From Bacteroidota bacterium (GTDB taxonomy: Bacteria; Bacteroidota; Bacteroidia; UBA4408), in NCBI GenBank assembly GCA_016718805.1, contig JADKCP010000001.1, positions 806,001 to 870,000 of the forward strand: 64,000 nucleotides of DNA. Direction: 5' to 3'. Position 1 is the stretch's first letter. Each line of letters starts with the position of its first letter. This document shows positions 1 to 8,633 of this stretch, one piece after another. The notes beneath the pieces are model-generated. The model did not search any database, was not told the origin of the DNA, and saw only the letters and a program-made list of their open reading frames with translations. A program made the position numbers and the translations under genes.

Positions 1-1
1 A

Positions 2-787
2 GCTGATATTAGTACCTGTGCCGATGAATCCATACTTCCTCAGTTGGCTCAGGTTATACCTTCGGCCGCTACTATCAATTGGACCAACTCCAATTCTGCT
101 ATAGGTTTAACGCTATCAGGCAATGGAAACATTCCGGGTTTTATTGCTAAAAATAATACTGGTAATTCAGGTGTAGCTGTCATTACTATTCGTCCTTCAT
201 TTGCCTCCTGTCCGGGAACTGATGCTTCGTTTAAAATAACTGTACTCCCTCGACCAAAGGCTGATTTTACCTACACTCCAAACCCTGCAACGATTTTAAA
301 TTCAACTATTTTTTTCGAGCAAACGAGTTTATATGCTAACAATTATGAGTGGGATTTTGGAGATGCAAGCAAAAGCACGGAGGCGAATCCTGCACATACA
401 TATTTAGATACAGCTTGTTATCCTGTTGAGTTAATTACCTACAATGATTATGGATGTATTGATACAGCTTATCACCTGGTTTGCATCAATGGCGATTTTG
501 TGGTGTATATTCCCAATGCTTTTACTCCAGATGGAGATGGAATCAACGAAATGTTTTTACCACGAGGATTTGGCATTTCAAACAACAATTATCAATTCGA
601 AATTTTTGATCGCTGGGGATTACTTCTTTTTAAAAGTGTAGATCCGCAAAAGGGCTGGGATGGGCGCACCTCCAACTTAATGTTAAAAGGTAATTCACAA
701 ATTGATACCTATGTATACAAACTACATTGTGAAGATAACTTAAGAAAAGGTCACGATTTTACCGGACAAGTAACCTTATACAAATAG
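2..787 (+). CDS. C-terminal part of a PKD / CHU_C gliding-associated surface protein (5' end outside window)
   Basis: The reading frame is open from base 2, so the first TTG at 44 is not a start and the gene begins upstream of the window. About 260 residues are visible. A PKD-like domain lies in the middle (segment YEWDFGD, then the NPAHTY turn). The last ~85 residues form a CHU_C domain, recognised by PNAFTPDGDGINE, FDRWG and a final TGQVTLYK strand. CHU_C is the type B C-terminal domain that sends proteins through the type IX secretion system to the cell surface. Proteins of this kind are usually very long, adhesin-like and built of Ig/PKD repeats, so only the tail is probably seen here. 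It converges on the helicase gene with an 11-base gap. The ligand is unknown. Confidence 0.88.
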   Translation, partial: ADISTCADESILPQLAQVIPSAATINWTNSNSAIGLTLSGNGNIPGFIAKNNTGNSGVAVITIRPSFASCPGTDASFKITVLPRPKADFTYTPNPATILNSTIFFEQTSLYANNYEWDFGDASKSTEANPAHTYLDTACYPVELITYNDYGCIDTAYHLVCINGDFVVYIPNAFTPDGDGINEMFLPRGFGISNNNYQFEIFDRWGLLLFKSVDPQKGWDGRTSNLMLKGNSQIDTYVYKLHCEDNLRKGHDFTGQVTLYK

Positions 788-798
788 TTGCAATAGTG

Positions 799-2067
799 CT
801 ATTTCTTTGGTCCTCGTTGTGAACCCCATTTTTTTTCTCGGCTATGTCCTGCTGGTTTTGCTTGCAAGGTTTTGCCATGTGGTCGCGGAGCACGCTGATG
901 CTGTTGTTTAGGGCTAGCAATCGGGTTATGATCAACTAGCGGAAAAGGATGTGCATCAATAACCGGAATTTTTTTCGAAATTAATTTTTCAATATCGCGC
1001 AGGTATTCCTTTTCTTCTGCATCACAAAATGAAAAGGCTGTTCCTTTAGCACCTGCTCTTCCGGTGCGGCCAATGCGATGTACGTAAGTTTCTGCAATAT
1101 TGGGCATTTCGTAGTTTATTACGAACTGCAAATCATCCACATCAATACCTCTTGCGGCAATGTCGGTAGCTACAAGTACTCGCGTTGCTTGTGTTTTAAA
1201 ATTCCCTAAAGCACGTTGGCGCGCATTTTGGCTTTTATTGCCATGTATGGCTTCTGCTTTAATATGATTCTTTACAAGAATTTTCACCACTTTATCAGCT
1301 CCGTGTTTGGTGCGGGCAAACACTAATGCTGTTTTAATTTTTGTATCTTTTAAAACCTCTACCAACAATGAATTTTTATTCCCTTTATCTACAAAATAAA
1401 CGAATTGATTTATGGTATCGGCAGTTGAAGAAACAGGTGTAACTTCAACCTTTACAGGTTGTACCAAAATGTTTTGCGAAAGCTTTACAATTTCGGGAGG
1501 CATGGTTGCTGAGAAAAAAAGCGATTGTCTTTTTTTAGGCAATGCATTTAATAGTTTTTTTACATCGTGAATAAAGCCCATGTCGAGCATGCGGTCGGCT
1601 TCATCCAGTACAAAAATTTCAATATCTTTTAAAGTAATAAATCCTTGACTCATCAAGTCGAGTAAACGCCCGGGTGTAGCTATTAAAATATCAACTCCGC
1701 GTTGTAAAGCGTTGGTTTGTGATCCCTGAGTTACTCCACCAAATATAACTGTGTTATTTAATCCTGTATGACGACCATAGGCGGTAAAGCTTTCGCCAAT
1801 TTGTATGGCTAATTCTCGCGTTGGTGTAACTATTAAGCTTCTTACTTTTTTCTTTTTTTCGCCATGCGAACTAGCTGAAAGCAATTGAAGTATTGGAATG
1901 GCAAAAGCTGCTGTTTTTCCGGTTCCTGTTTGAGCGCAGCCCAGCAAATCGGTACCTTGTAAAACAATGGGAATAGCTTGCGACTGTATAGGAGTTGGAA
2001 GTGTATAACCTTCTTCCTGCACCGCTTTAAGTATGGGTGCAATAAGGTTTAATGATTCAAATGACAT
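799..2067 (-). CDS. rhlE: DEAD-box ATP-dependent RNA helicase, RhlE-like
   Basis: A 422-residue cytoplasmic RNA helicase with every core motif in order: a Q motif around TPIQSQ (residues 25-30), Walker A AQTGTGKT (45-52), PTRELA, TPGRLLD, the DEAD box (155-158), SAT (186-188), ATDIAARGID and the HRIGRTGRAG arginine-finger motif. The last ~50 residues form a basic, proline- and histidine-rich tail, as in RhlE-type helicases that act on ribosome assembly or mRNA turnover. The ATG at 2067 is the natural start. The class assignment is firm. The choice of RhlE over other DEAD subfamilies (CshA, DeaD) is an inference from the compact two-domain core and short basic tail, so the symbol is tentative. 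Confidence 0.93.
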   Translation of the reverse strand: MSFESLNLIAPILKAVQEEGYTLPTPIQSQAIPIVLQGTDLLGCAQTGTGKTAAFAIPILQLLSASSHGEKKKKVRSLIVTPTRELAIQIGESFTAYGRHTGLNNTVIFGGVTQGSQTNALQRGVDILIATPGRLLDLMSQGFITLKDIEIFVLDEADRMLDMGFIHDVKKLLNALPKKRQSLFFSATMPPEIVKLSQNILVQPVKVEVTPVSSTADTINQFVYFVDKGNKNSLLVEVLKDTKIKTALVFARTKHGADKVVKILVKNHIKAEAIHGNKSQNARQRALGNFKTQATRVLVATDIAARGIDVDDLQFVINYEMPNIAETYVHRIGRTGRAGAKGTAFSFCDAEEKEYLRDIEKLISKKIPVIDAHPFPLVDHNPIASPKQQHQRAPRPHGKTLQAKPAGHSREKKWGSQRGPKK

Positions 2068-2209
2068 GAATTTAGTTTAAATAGGGGGGTATGAAATGAA
2101 AAAAATTCAGCATGAATTTTAGCGCAAGATACGCTTTTTATGCATACCAAGGCTGTATTTATATCTTAGGTACTGGTTTGTGCTCACATAATTTTTTTGG
2201 GAAATTATG

Positions 2210-2234
2210 TATATTTGATTGACTAATATTTTTG
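2210..2234 (+). promoter_or_regulatory. Two candidate Bacteroidota -7 elements
   Basis: TATATTTG at 2210-2217 and TATTTTTG at 2227-2234 both fit the Bacteroidota -7 consensus TAnnTTTG and lie 44-68 bases before the ATG at 2278. I see no TTG at the expected -33 spacing for either, so which one is used is open. Confidence 0.35.
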
Positions 2235-2277
2235 ACCAAAGGCAATTTTGCTTCTTTGTATAACTAAACCAAAAACT

Positions 2278-3225
2278 ATGAAAAAAATCTACACGTTGCT
2301 TATTTTATCAGGTTTATTCGCAAATCAATTTCTGCAAGCACAGGATTTGAATTCGGATGAGTACACTCAAGGATTACCTGCTGTTGTATCCCACAATTCA
2401 AGTAGTACTAAAGGCTATTCAAAATCCTTAAATACAAATTTAGCTCGAACAACAAGTATGGTGGGTTGCGATAGCCTGCTTACTTCTTATGCCGGAGGTA
2501 ACGGTCAATCGGGCGTTATGTTTGATGTTGTTGCTTTACAAGCTTTGAATATCGAATATTTTTATTCGAGTTTTTCTATTATTAACAGTGATGTTCGTAT
2601 TTATTACAAAACCGGCACTTATGATGGATCACAAGCGGATAGTACTTTATGGAGTTTTATAGGAACAGCAAACGTTGCCGTAGATTCTACAAATGTACCA
2701 CGTTTAATTCCTGTTCCAATTAATCTAAGTATGAATGTTGGCGATACATTGGCATTTTACATAACCAGAGTTGGAACAACGGCTAACGCGGGAACTATTC
2801 GTTATACAAATGGAACTGCAGTAAATACAATATTTGTGGCTGATTCAGCTTTGGCGTTTTATCAAGGCATCGGTTTGGTTTATCCTTTTGGGAATACGTA
2901 TACTCCACGAGTTTGGAATGGAACCATTAAATATTGCACCTTACCTGTTGGGACCGAAGAAACTACTTTAGGCAACACAACTAGTAGTACTTTTTACGAT
3001 GCAGTTTCGTCTCAAATAACTGTAGAATTGAATCAAAAGGCAAAGGAGAATTTTTCAAATTCAGAATTTGTGTTGATGGATATCTATGGTAAAATTATAG
3101 TTCAAAGCAATCTGAATCTTGGAAAAAATCTTTTTTCAACTACAGGTTTAGCAAAGGGAATTTATATAGCTAGAATAAATACAGGTGCTCACACAACAAA
3201 ACAAACTAAACTGATTGTATATTAA
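2278..3225 (+). CDS. Secreted protein of unknown function with T9SS type A sorting domain
   Basis: A 315-residue protein. The ATG at 2278 is preferred over the upstream TTG at 2248 because it starts a clean Sec signal peptide (MKKIYTLLILSGLF, with the AQ cleavage region at about residue 20-22). The middle ~200 residues are beta-rich and Thr/Ser/Asn-rich, without a motif I can name. The last ~75 residues have the form of a T9SS type A domain: a VLMDIYGKII strand, then the hallmark GLAKGIYIARI and a final basic strand. The product is probably exported through the outer membrane and either anchored or released. The gene stands alone and ends in a strong hairpin. The function is unknown. Confidence 0.8.
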   Translation: MKKIYTLLILSGLFANQFLQAQDLNSDEYTQGLPAVVSHNSSSTKGYSKSLNTNLARTTSMVGCDSLLTSYAGGNGQSGVMFDVVALQALNIEYFYSSFSIINSDVRIYYKTGTYDGSQADSTLWSFIGTANVAVDSTNVPRLIPVPINLSMNVGDTLAFYITRVGTTANAGTIRYTNGTAVNTIFVADSALAFYQGIGLVYPFGNTYTPRVWNGTIKYCTLPVGTEETTLGNTTSSTFYDAVSSQITVELNQKAKENFSNSEFVLMDIYGKIIVQSNLNLGKNLFSTTGLAKGIYIARINTGAHTTKQTKLIVY

Positions 3226-3256
3226 TTCTAAGATTTTGCATCACACTAAAAAAAAA

Positions 3257-3274
3257 GCCGGAATTATTTCCGGC
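3257..3274. terminator. Bidirectional rho-independent terminator
   Basis: A seven-base-pair stem GCCGGAA/TTCCGGC with a TTAT loop is flanked by A-runs on the left and T-runs on the right. It therefore works in both directions, between the convergent T9SS gene and the deacetylase gene. Confidence 0.85.
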
Positions 3275-3292
3275 TTTTTTTTGGAAAAACAT

Positions 3293-3904
3293 TTAGGCGA
3301 TAGCTTCAAAGCGATAGCCTTTTTTGCTGAAATAATCGAGAACTTTGGGTAGTGCATAGCGCAAATTTTGTTCTGCTTTCAAACTGTCGTGAAACACTAT
3401 TATGGAGCCATTTGTAGCATGTTTAAGTACATTTTGAAAACACTTTTCCGGACTACAGTTTTTGTCGAAATCATAACTCAACACATCCCACATAATTATG
3501 CGGTAGAGTTTTTTTAGCACTTGTATTTGCTTTCTTTTTAATTTGCCGTATGGTGGGCGAAACAAGGGTGAGGGGCAAACCGCGTTTCCTTTTTCAACAT
3601 CCGAAAAATAGGATTCGTTTTTTGTTTTCCAACCATTCAGGTGCGAAAAAGTATGGTGTCCTAGTTGGTGATTTTCGGATTTTACTTGGGCAAAAATTTC
3701 GGGATGTTTTTTTACATTTTCTCCTACACAAAAAAAAGTTGCTTTCGCATCATATCCTTTTAATTGCTGCAATACCCAAGGCGTAACTTCAGGAATTGGC
3801 CCATCGTCGAAAGTTAAATAAATTATTTTTTCGTGCGTTTTAATATTCCATTCTAGGGATGGAAAAATTCGTTTTATAAGGAAGTTAACTATCGAATAAT
3901 ACAT
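3293..3904 (-). CDS. Polysaccharide deacetylase (NodB homology, CE4-like)
   Basis: A metal-dependent sugar N- or O-deacetylase of ~203 residues. Motif TFDDGP (31-36, with the Asp pair) is followed by the metal-binding HHTFSH (83-88), RPPYG (116-120), the MWDVLSYDF segment (139-147) and IIVFHDS (168-174, His172). All five CE4 motifs are present. The open frame continues upstream to 4072, but those extra residues come entirely from 60-base palindromic repeats and form a 20-residue peptide repeat, so I take the ATG at 3904 as the real start. The N-terminus is weakly hydrophobic, with no clear signal. The substrate (peptidoglycan, surface glycan or another acetylated sugar) cannot be read from the sequence. 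Confidence 0.9.
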   Translation of the reverse strand: MYYSIVNFLIKRIFPSLEWNIKTHEKIIYLTFDDGPIPEVTPWVLQQLKGYDAKATFFCVGENVKKHPEIFAQVKSENHQLGHHTFSHLNGWKTKNESYFSDVEKGNAVCPSPLFRPPYGKLKRKQIQVLKKLYRIIMWDVLSYDFDKNCSPEKCFQNVLKHATNGSIIVFHDSLKAEQNLRYALPKVLDYFSKKGYRFEAIA

Positions 3905-3960
3905 ATTGCCATGTAAGTATAATGAAATTCCAATTAATACAAAGTCTATTTCACCTCTCC

Positions 3961-4080
3961 ACTGGTCCGCGTTTGCAACGCAGATGCCTTGAATTATGCG
4001 TTTGCAACGCATGAAACTCCACTCGTCCGCGTTTGCAACGCGGATGTCTTGTAGTATGCGTTTGCAACGCATGCAACAAA
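3961..4080. repeat. Two 60-bp direct repeats made of palindromic modules
   Basis: Units 3961-4020 and 4021-4080 align base for base at a period of exactly 60. Each holds two hairpin-forming modules: a CCGCGTT-TGC-AACGCGG type (one arm changed in unit 1) and TGCGTT-TGC-AACGCA. Read on the minus strand the units encode a 20-residue repeat, because 60 is a multiple of three. Confidence 0.9.
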
Positions 4081-4566
4081 TAATTCCGATTAAAAAATTA
4101 CGACAAGCCCATGCCAGTGACGAGAAGCGGTATTTTTAGTTATTGCGTTACAAACGCAAATTTTATTCATCCGCGTTGCAAACGCGGACGAGTAGAAGGG
4201 AGCAGAGGCATGCAACAAATAATTCCGATTAAAAAATTACGACAAGCCCATGGCAGTGAGTAAAAAGCGGTATTTTTAGTTATTGCGTTACAAACGCAAA
4301 TTTAATTCATCCGCGTTGCAAACGCGGACGAGTAGAGGGGAGCAGAGGCATGCAACAAATAATTCCGATTAATAAATTACGACAAGCCCATGGCAGTGAG
4401 TAAAAAGCGGTATTTTTAGTTATTGCGTTACAAACGCAAATTTAATTCATCCGCGTTGCAAACGCGGACGAGTAGAGGACGAGAAGCGGTATTTTTAGTT
4501 ATTGCGTTACAAACGCAAATTTTATTCATCCGCGTTGCAAACGCGGACGAGTTGCGGACGAGTTGA
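4069..4566. repeat. ~140-bp tandem repeat array (about 3.6 copies) with REP-like palindromes
   Basis: Copies begin at 4069, 4208 and 4348 (periods 139 and 140). A partial fourth copy runs from about 4479 to 4566. Each copy carries two palindromes, TTGCGTT-ACA-AACGCAA and TCCGCGTT-GCA-AACGCGGA, the second being the reverse complement of the hairpin in the 60-base repeats. Copies 1 and 4 share variants (GACGAGAAGCGG, AAATTTTATTC). Copies 2 and 3 share others (GAGTAAAAAGCGG, AAATTTAATTC). This is what internal duplication of the middle unit would leave behind. Confidence 0.9.
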
Positions 4567-4578
4567 GCTTTAAACAAA

Positions 4579-4609
4579 AAATCCCGGCTAGCAATGGCTA
4601 CCGGGATTT
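4579..4609 (-). terminator. Rho-independent terminator of the DUF2723 gene
   Basis: Nine base pairs AAATCCCGG/CCGGGATTT are extended by TAGC/GCTA after a one-base bulge, with a T-rich run downstream on the minus strand. It lies 41 bases past the stop codon. Confidence 0.8.
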
Positions 4610-4649
4610 AATAAAATGAAATTTACTTTAAGCACTTAGTTGCCTTTAC

Positions 4650-7600
4650 TTAAACTCCGTACTTACTTTGCAACTTAGCAAAATCACCTTCTAATTCTTT
4701 TGATAAGGCATCTTGCTTGTAATTTTTTGTCATCATCATTAAACGTGAAATAACACTCAATGCCTGTTGTTTTTCTTGATCAATAGTTGCTGAAAGTGCC
4801 GGACGCAATGAATAATAATAGTTTAAATCATCTTTGTAAATAGTCGCTAATCGCTTTACAAGCTTATTCGCTTTTTCTACTTCACCTGTTTTGTAATAGG
4901 CTTCAGCTACCGGCATCATAAAAAAGTTGTAAGCAATAATCTTTTCTGGCATTACTTCCATGCATTTATCAAGTGCTTTAACTGCCTGTTCTTTTTTACC
5001 TTCTGCCATTAACTGGTCGGCAAGTCGGGCAAAATTATTGCGTAAATTCATGGTCATGCGAATGTTGTTCTCATCCATGTAAATATCGCTCTTATCCATT
5101 CCTCCCCACACAAATTTCTCCATCACATTTTTATACATCAACTCGGTATTAACGCGTCCTGATTGTCCATCCATAGGTTGAGGAAAACGAGCAGGAATTA
5201 CACGGTAAGCCAAACCTTCTAACTGAAAATATTGTTCCAAATTCATGTATGCATCATCACCCACAGTAACTGCAAAATACACTGGTCGTTTCCAATTGTT
5301 GGTGGCCAAAATATCGAAAATAACCAAGTCGTTTTTAAGTATATAATTTTTACGAATGTTCCAGGTAATACCTTTTGAAACTCCTGCAGCCAATTCTTTT
5401 GGAACTGTTCCATCGGCTAAAACCTGCGCAGAATCAACCGGAATAAATACTTTGTTGGTTGGTAAATAACTAAACAACTGACCAGATTGCATTTCCACTT
5501 TATCATCCGGATTTTCGCTGGCAATGAATTTTATCAAATCCTTAATGTTGTAGTATTTGGAAGTATCAATACCCATGTTTGGATTTTTATAAATAGGCAC
5601 ATAATCGCGTGTACCTTGACGCACTTGGTTTGCAGTAAGCGTCATCGGCACAGGGTCTGAGTCATAAGCTTTGCGACGCATTTGATCGATGTACCAATCA
5701 GTTTGAGCAAGACTTAAATTTACCACGCGCACATCGGTTCTCATGCCTTCTACTTCTTGGGCGTACCACAAAGGGAATGTATCGTTATCGCCGTTGGTAA
5801 ATAGTATAGCATTAGGGGCACAGGAGTTTAAATAATTGAAAGCAAAATCGCGTGCAGTATAACGGTGTGCGCGGCTGTGATCGTCCCAACCATCTTTTGC
5901 CATCAAAGTTGGAGCGGCCAATAATCCAATAATAGTTGCACCTACTGCAGCACCTTGCCCTGAAACTTTTTTGCTTATCAAATCATAAATGGCAAACACG
6001 CCTAATCCAATCCAAATTGCAAAAGCATAAAATGCACCAACGTATGCGTAATCTCGTTCACGCGGTTGATAAGGCGATTGATTCAAATAAATTACAATGG
6101 CCAATCCTGTAAAGAAAAACAATAGTCCTACTACCAATGCATCCTGTGTGTCTTTACGGATGTGAAAGATCAAACCTATAGCCCCTAATAAAAAGGGCAA
6201 CATATAAAAAGTATTGCGGGCTTTGTTGTTTTTCCACGATTCTGAAACATGGGTTTGAGAACCAATTCTTCCGTTATCAATAAACGGAATACCACTAATC
6301 CAATTTCCTTTCAGTATACTTCCATGGCCTTGTACATCGTTTTGTCGACCACTAAAATTCCACATAAAATAACGCACAAACATATGTCCTATTTGATACT
6401 TAAAAAAGTATGACATGTTTTCACCAAAAGTAGGTTTCATAATGGTTTCGGCTTCACCGCGCATATTGGTAGTTCGCACAGGTGTTCCTTTAAAATCAGT
6501 CCAGCTTTTGTACCCCGAAACGTGATTGCCTTGACTGCTCCACATACGTGGGAAAGGTGTACAAAAAGCAGGATCATAATTCGGAACTGAACTTTTGCGA
6601 TCGTCGGTAATAACGTATTCGCCTTTTGCTTCGTCTTTTGTGTAAACCGGATTTCCATCGCTGTAAGGATTAGCAGGGTCAAGCGGAGCATTAAAGTATT
6701 GTCCATAACCTATTGGCCAATCGCCATATTGTTCACGATTTAAATAGGCTAATAAGGTAACCGCGTTTTCAGGGTTGTTTTCATCCATTGGTGTATTTGC
6801 TTGTGAGCGAATAATCAAAGTGAAAAAGGAAGAGTATCCAATTAAAATCACAGTAAAGCAAAGAATAATTGTGTTGGCAATGGGTTTGTTTTTTTTGTTG
6901 GTATAATTTAATCCCCAAACAATTCCACCAATTAACAAAGCAAAAAAGAAAAGCGTTCCACTGTTGAAAGGCAATCCAAAAGTATTTACAAACAACAACT
7001 CGGTTTTAGCCGAAAAGCTTACCACCTTTGGAATAATTCCATTTTGTATCAACACCAACAACACCACACTCAACAAACCGGTAAGAATGAAACCTTTGCG
7101 TGTTGGAGTAAATTTTTTGTAGTAGTAAACAAAGGTAATTGCCGGAATAGCTAATAAATTAAGTAAATGCACTCCAATACTCAATCCCATTAAATAGGCA
7201 ATTAATACAATCCAACGTTCTGAATGCGGCTCATCGGCAACACTTTCCCATTTTAAAATGGCCCAAAAAACGATGGCTGTGAAAAAAGATGAAGATGCAT
7301 ACACCTCTCCTTCAACGGCCGAAAACCAGAAAGAATCTGAAAATGTATAAGCTAAAGCTCCAACTAATCCGCTACCCATAATGGCCAGCATTTTAGAATC
7401 GGTTAATTCACCTGTTTTCAAAGCTATTTTTTTAGCAAAGGCAGTTATCGTCCAAAACAAAAATAAAATGGTAAATGCACTTGCCAAAGCCGACATGCTG
7501 TTTACCATCATTGCCTTGCTACTGATATCGCCGGCAAAAAGGGTAAAAAAACGTCCCATCAAATTAAATAAGGGAGCCCCGGGAGGGTGACCCACTTCAA

Positions 7601-7736
7601 GTTTAAACGAGGTGGCGATATATTCACCACAATCCCAGAAACTGGCAGTTGGTTCCATGGTGCTTAAGTAAACAAAAGCAGCAATAGCAAAGGTAAACCA
7701 GCCAACAAGCGTATTAATTTTTTGATAATTCTTCAT
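4650..7736 (-). CDS. DUF2723 multi-pass membrane protein, putative GT-C glycosyltransferase
   Basis: A 1028-residue protein with about a dozen hydrophobic helices in the first ~600 residues, then a soluble C-terminal part ending in helical TPR-like repeats. The N-terminus carries the DUF2723 signature: the first helix ends in the acidic FWDCGEYIATS, followed by VGHPPGAPLF. Human TMEM260, in the same family, is a protein O-mannosyltransferase, and the fold is GT-C-like with an early acidic residue near the membrane. By analogy the bacterial protein may glycosylate exported proteins using a lipid-linked sugar donor, but that is inference. The ATG at 7736 is preferred to a TTG at 7748. It is monocistronic, divergent from the fasciclin gene, and has its own terminator. 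Confidence 0.82.
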   Translation of the reverse strand: MKNYQKINTLVGWFTFAIAAFVYLSTMEPTASFWDCGEYIATSFKLEVGHPPGAPLFNLMGRFFTLFAGDISSKAMMVNSMSALASAFTILFLFWTITAFAKKIALKTGELTDSKMLAIMGSGLVGALAYTFSDSFWFSAVEGEVYASSSFFTAIVFWAILKWESVADEPHSERWIVLIAYLMGLSIGVHLLNLLAIPAITFVYYYKKFTPTRKGFILTGLLSVVLLVLIQNGIIPKVVSFSAKTELLFVNTFGLPFNSGTLFFFALLIGGIVWGLNYTNKKNKPIANTIILCFTVILIGYSSFFTLIIRSQANTPMDENNPENAVTLLAYLNREQYGDWPIGYGQYFNAPLDPANPYSDGNPVYTKDEAKGEYVITDDRKSSVPNYDPAFCTPFPRMWSSQGNHVSGYKSWTDFKGTPVRTTNMRGEAETIMKPTFGENMSYFFKYQIGHMFVRYFMWNFSGRQNDVQGHGSILKGNWISGIPFIDNGRIGSQTHVSESWKNNKARNTFYMLPFLLGAIGLIFHIRKDTQDALVVGLLFFFTGLAIVIYLNQSPYQPRERDYAYVGAFYAFAIWIGLGVFAIYDLISKKVSGQGAAVGATIIGLLAAPTLMAKDGWDDHSRAHRYTARDFAFNYLNSCAPNAILFTNGDNDTFPLWYAQEVEGMRTDVRVVNLSLAQTDWYIDQMRRKAYDSDPVPMTLTANQVRQGTRDYVPIYKNPNMGIDTSKYYNIKDLIKFIASENPDDKVEMQSGQLFSYLPTNKVFIPVDSAQVLADGTVPKELAAGVSKGITWNIRKNYILKNDLVIFDILATNNWKRPVYFAVTVGDDAYMNLEQYFQLEGLAYRVIPARFPQPMDGQSGRVNTELMYKNVMEKFVWGGMDKSDIYMDENNIRMTMNLRNNFARLADQLMAEGKKEQAVKALDKCMEVMPEKIIAYNFFMMPVAEAYYKTGEVEKANKLVKRLATIYKDDLNYYYSLRPALSATIDQEKQQALSVISRLMMMTKNYKQDALSKELEGDFAKLQSKYGV

Positions 7737-7904
7737 AATTGAATGCAATATTTTTTTATATGAACTGGCGAATTTAGGAAAATATTTGCAGGTCGCTTAT
7801 TGCTCGCTTTTTTTTAAGTTAAATTAAGAAAACAAAAATGCCTCTAGCTACCCAATTTACATTTATAGAAAATCTGCTTAGTATCACTAAAAAAGATTTC
7901 ATGT

Positions 7905-7949
7905 TATGATTGCAATCATAGCCAAAGGCTTTCCATTGCTATATTTTCG
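7905..7949 (+). promoter_or_regulatory. FNR/Crp-like operator plus -7-like element upstream of the fasciclin gene
   Basis: TATGATTGCAATCATA at 7905-7920 is a perfect 16-base palindrome with the core ATGAT-N4-ATCAT. A near-consensus -7 element TATTTTCG follows at 7942-7949. The palindrome centre lies about 30 bases before that element, so it would sit near -41 from the start of transcription, the position of an activator site. The same core recurs upstream of the cytochrome c/nosZ operon and of the membrane gene at 16497. Confidence 0.6.
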
Positions 7950-7985
7950 CCAATATCAAATTATATTCATTCAATACATTTTAAC

Positions 7986-8564
7986 ATGAAAAACAGTTCT
8001 AAATTAATTATCGGCGGATTCAGCATATTACTTTTTGCAGCATGCAATTCGTCTAGTGATCAACCTGCTGCTAGTCCTGAAAACACTACTGAATCGACAG
8101 CCCCATTAACAGGTCAATCGGGTGTTCAAGATGAAACCTCTGAAAAAAATGTTGTGCAAATTGCGGTGGGTAGTAAAGATCATACAACCTTGGTTGCAGC
8201 AGTAAAGGCAGGTGAATTAGTGGATGCGCTTAGCAATGCAGGACCTTTTACGGTTTTTGCTCCAACCAATGCTGCTTTTGATAAGTTACCTGCAGGCACC
8301 GTAGATGGTTTGCTTAAACCGGAAGCCAAAGAATCGTTGCAAGATATTTTACAATACCATGTTAGTGTTGGAGTATACAATACTGATCAACTAACTGATG
8401 GGCAATCGTTAGGACAGGTTAATGGTGGAAATATTACCATTTCAGTTAAAGATGGCAAAACAATGATAAATGGAAAGGCAACAATTTTGGCTTCTATTAA
8501 AGCTAGTAACGGTGTAGTACATGTTATTGATGAAGTGTTGTTACCACCTTCTCCTGCAAAGTAA
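7986..8564 (+). CDS. Fasciclin (FAS1) domain lipoprotein
   Basis: A 192-residue lipoprotein. The signal peptide ends in a lipobox (LLFAAC, Cys at about residue 20), followed by a Ser/Thr/Pro-rich linker of ~35 residues. One FAS1 domain fills the rest: TTLVAAVKAGELVDAL, then the conserved PFTVFAPTNAAFDKLP, the LQYHV strand, and a final ASNGVVHVIDEVLLPP. FAS1 domains act in adhesion or as small extracytoplasmic binding modules. FAS1 lipoproteins are common in Bacteroidota, and their substrates are mostly unknown. The promoter carries the same palindrome as the nos operon, so expression may follow low oxygen or nitrogen oxides. It converges on the globin gene with a shared hairpin between. Confidence 0.9.
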   Translation: MKNSSKLIIGGFSILLFAACNSSSDQPAASPENTTESTAPLTGQSGVQDETSEKNVVQIAVGSKDHTTLVAAVKAGELVDALSNAGPFTVFAPTNAAFDKLPAGTVDGLLKPEAKESLQDILQYHVSVGVYNTDQLTDGQSLGQVNGGNITISVKDGKTMINGKATILASIKASNGVVHVIDEVLLPPSPAK

Positions 8565-8583
8565 TTTTTAGACCATACAAAGT

Positions 8584-8610
8584 AGCCAACTCTTTTCAAT
8601 AGAGTTGGCT
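8584..8610. terminator. Hairpin terminator between convergent fasciclin and globin genes
   Basis: Nine base pairs AGCCAACTC/GAGTTGGCT with a nine-base loop. The plus-strand side is followed by TCTTT, so it fits best as the fasciclin terminator. It may also stop the nos operon. Confidence 0.7.
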
Positions 8611-8633
8611 TCTTTAATTTGTAAAAGTTGAAA

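Larger units (their letters stand above)
3905..4649. other. Gene-free repeat region between deacetylase and DUF2723 genes
   Basis: This stretch of 745 bases holds no convincing gene. It is filled by two 60-base repeats, about three and a half copies of a ~140-base repeat, and the terminator of the DUF2723 gene. The upstream extension of the deacetylase frame is repeat-derived. Confidence 0.8.

Noticed and set aside
44..46. TTG as the real start of the first gene
   Set aside because: The frame is open to the window edge, and a CHU_C protein of only 247 residues without signal peptide is unlikely.
3961..4566. CRISPR array
   Set aside because: The units are ~140 and 60 bases and nearly identical throughout, with no variable spacers of constant length. 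No cas gene is near.
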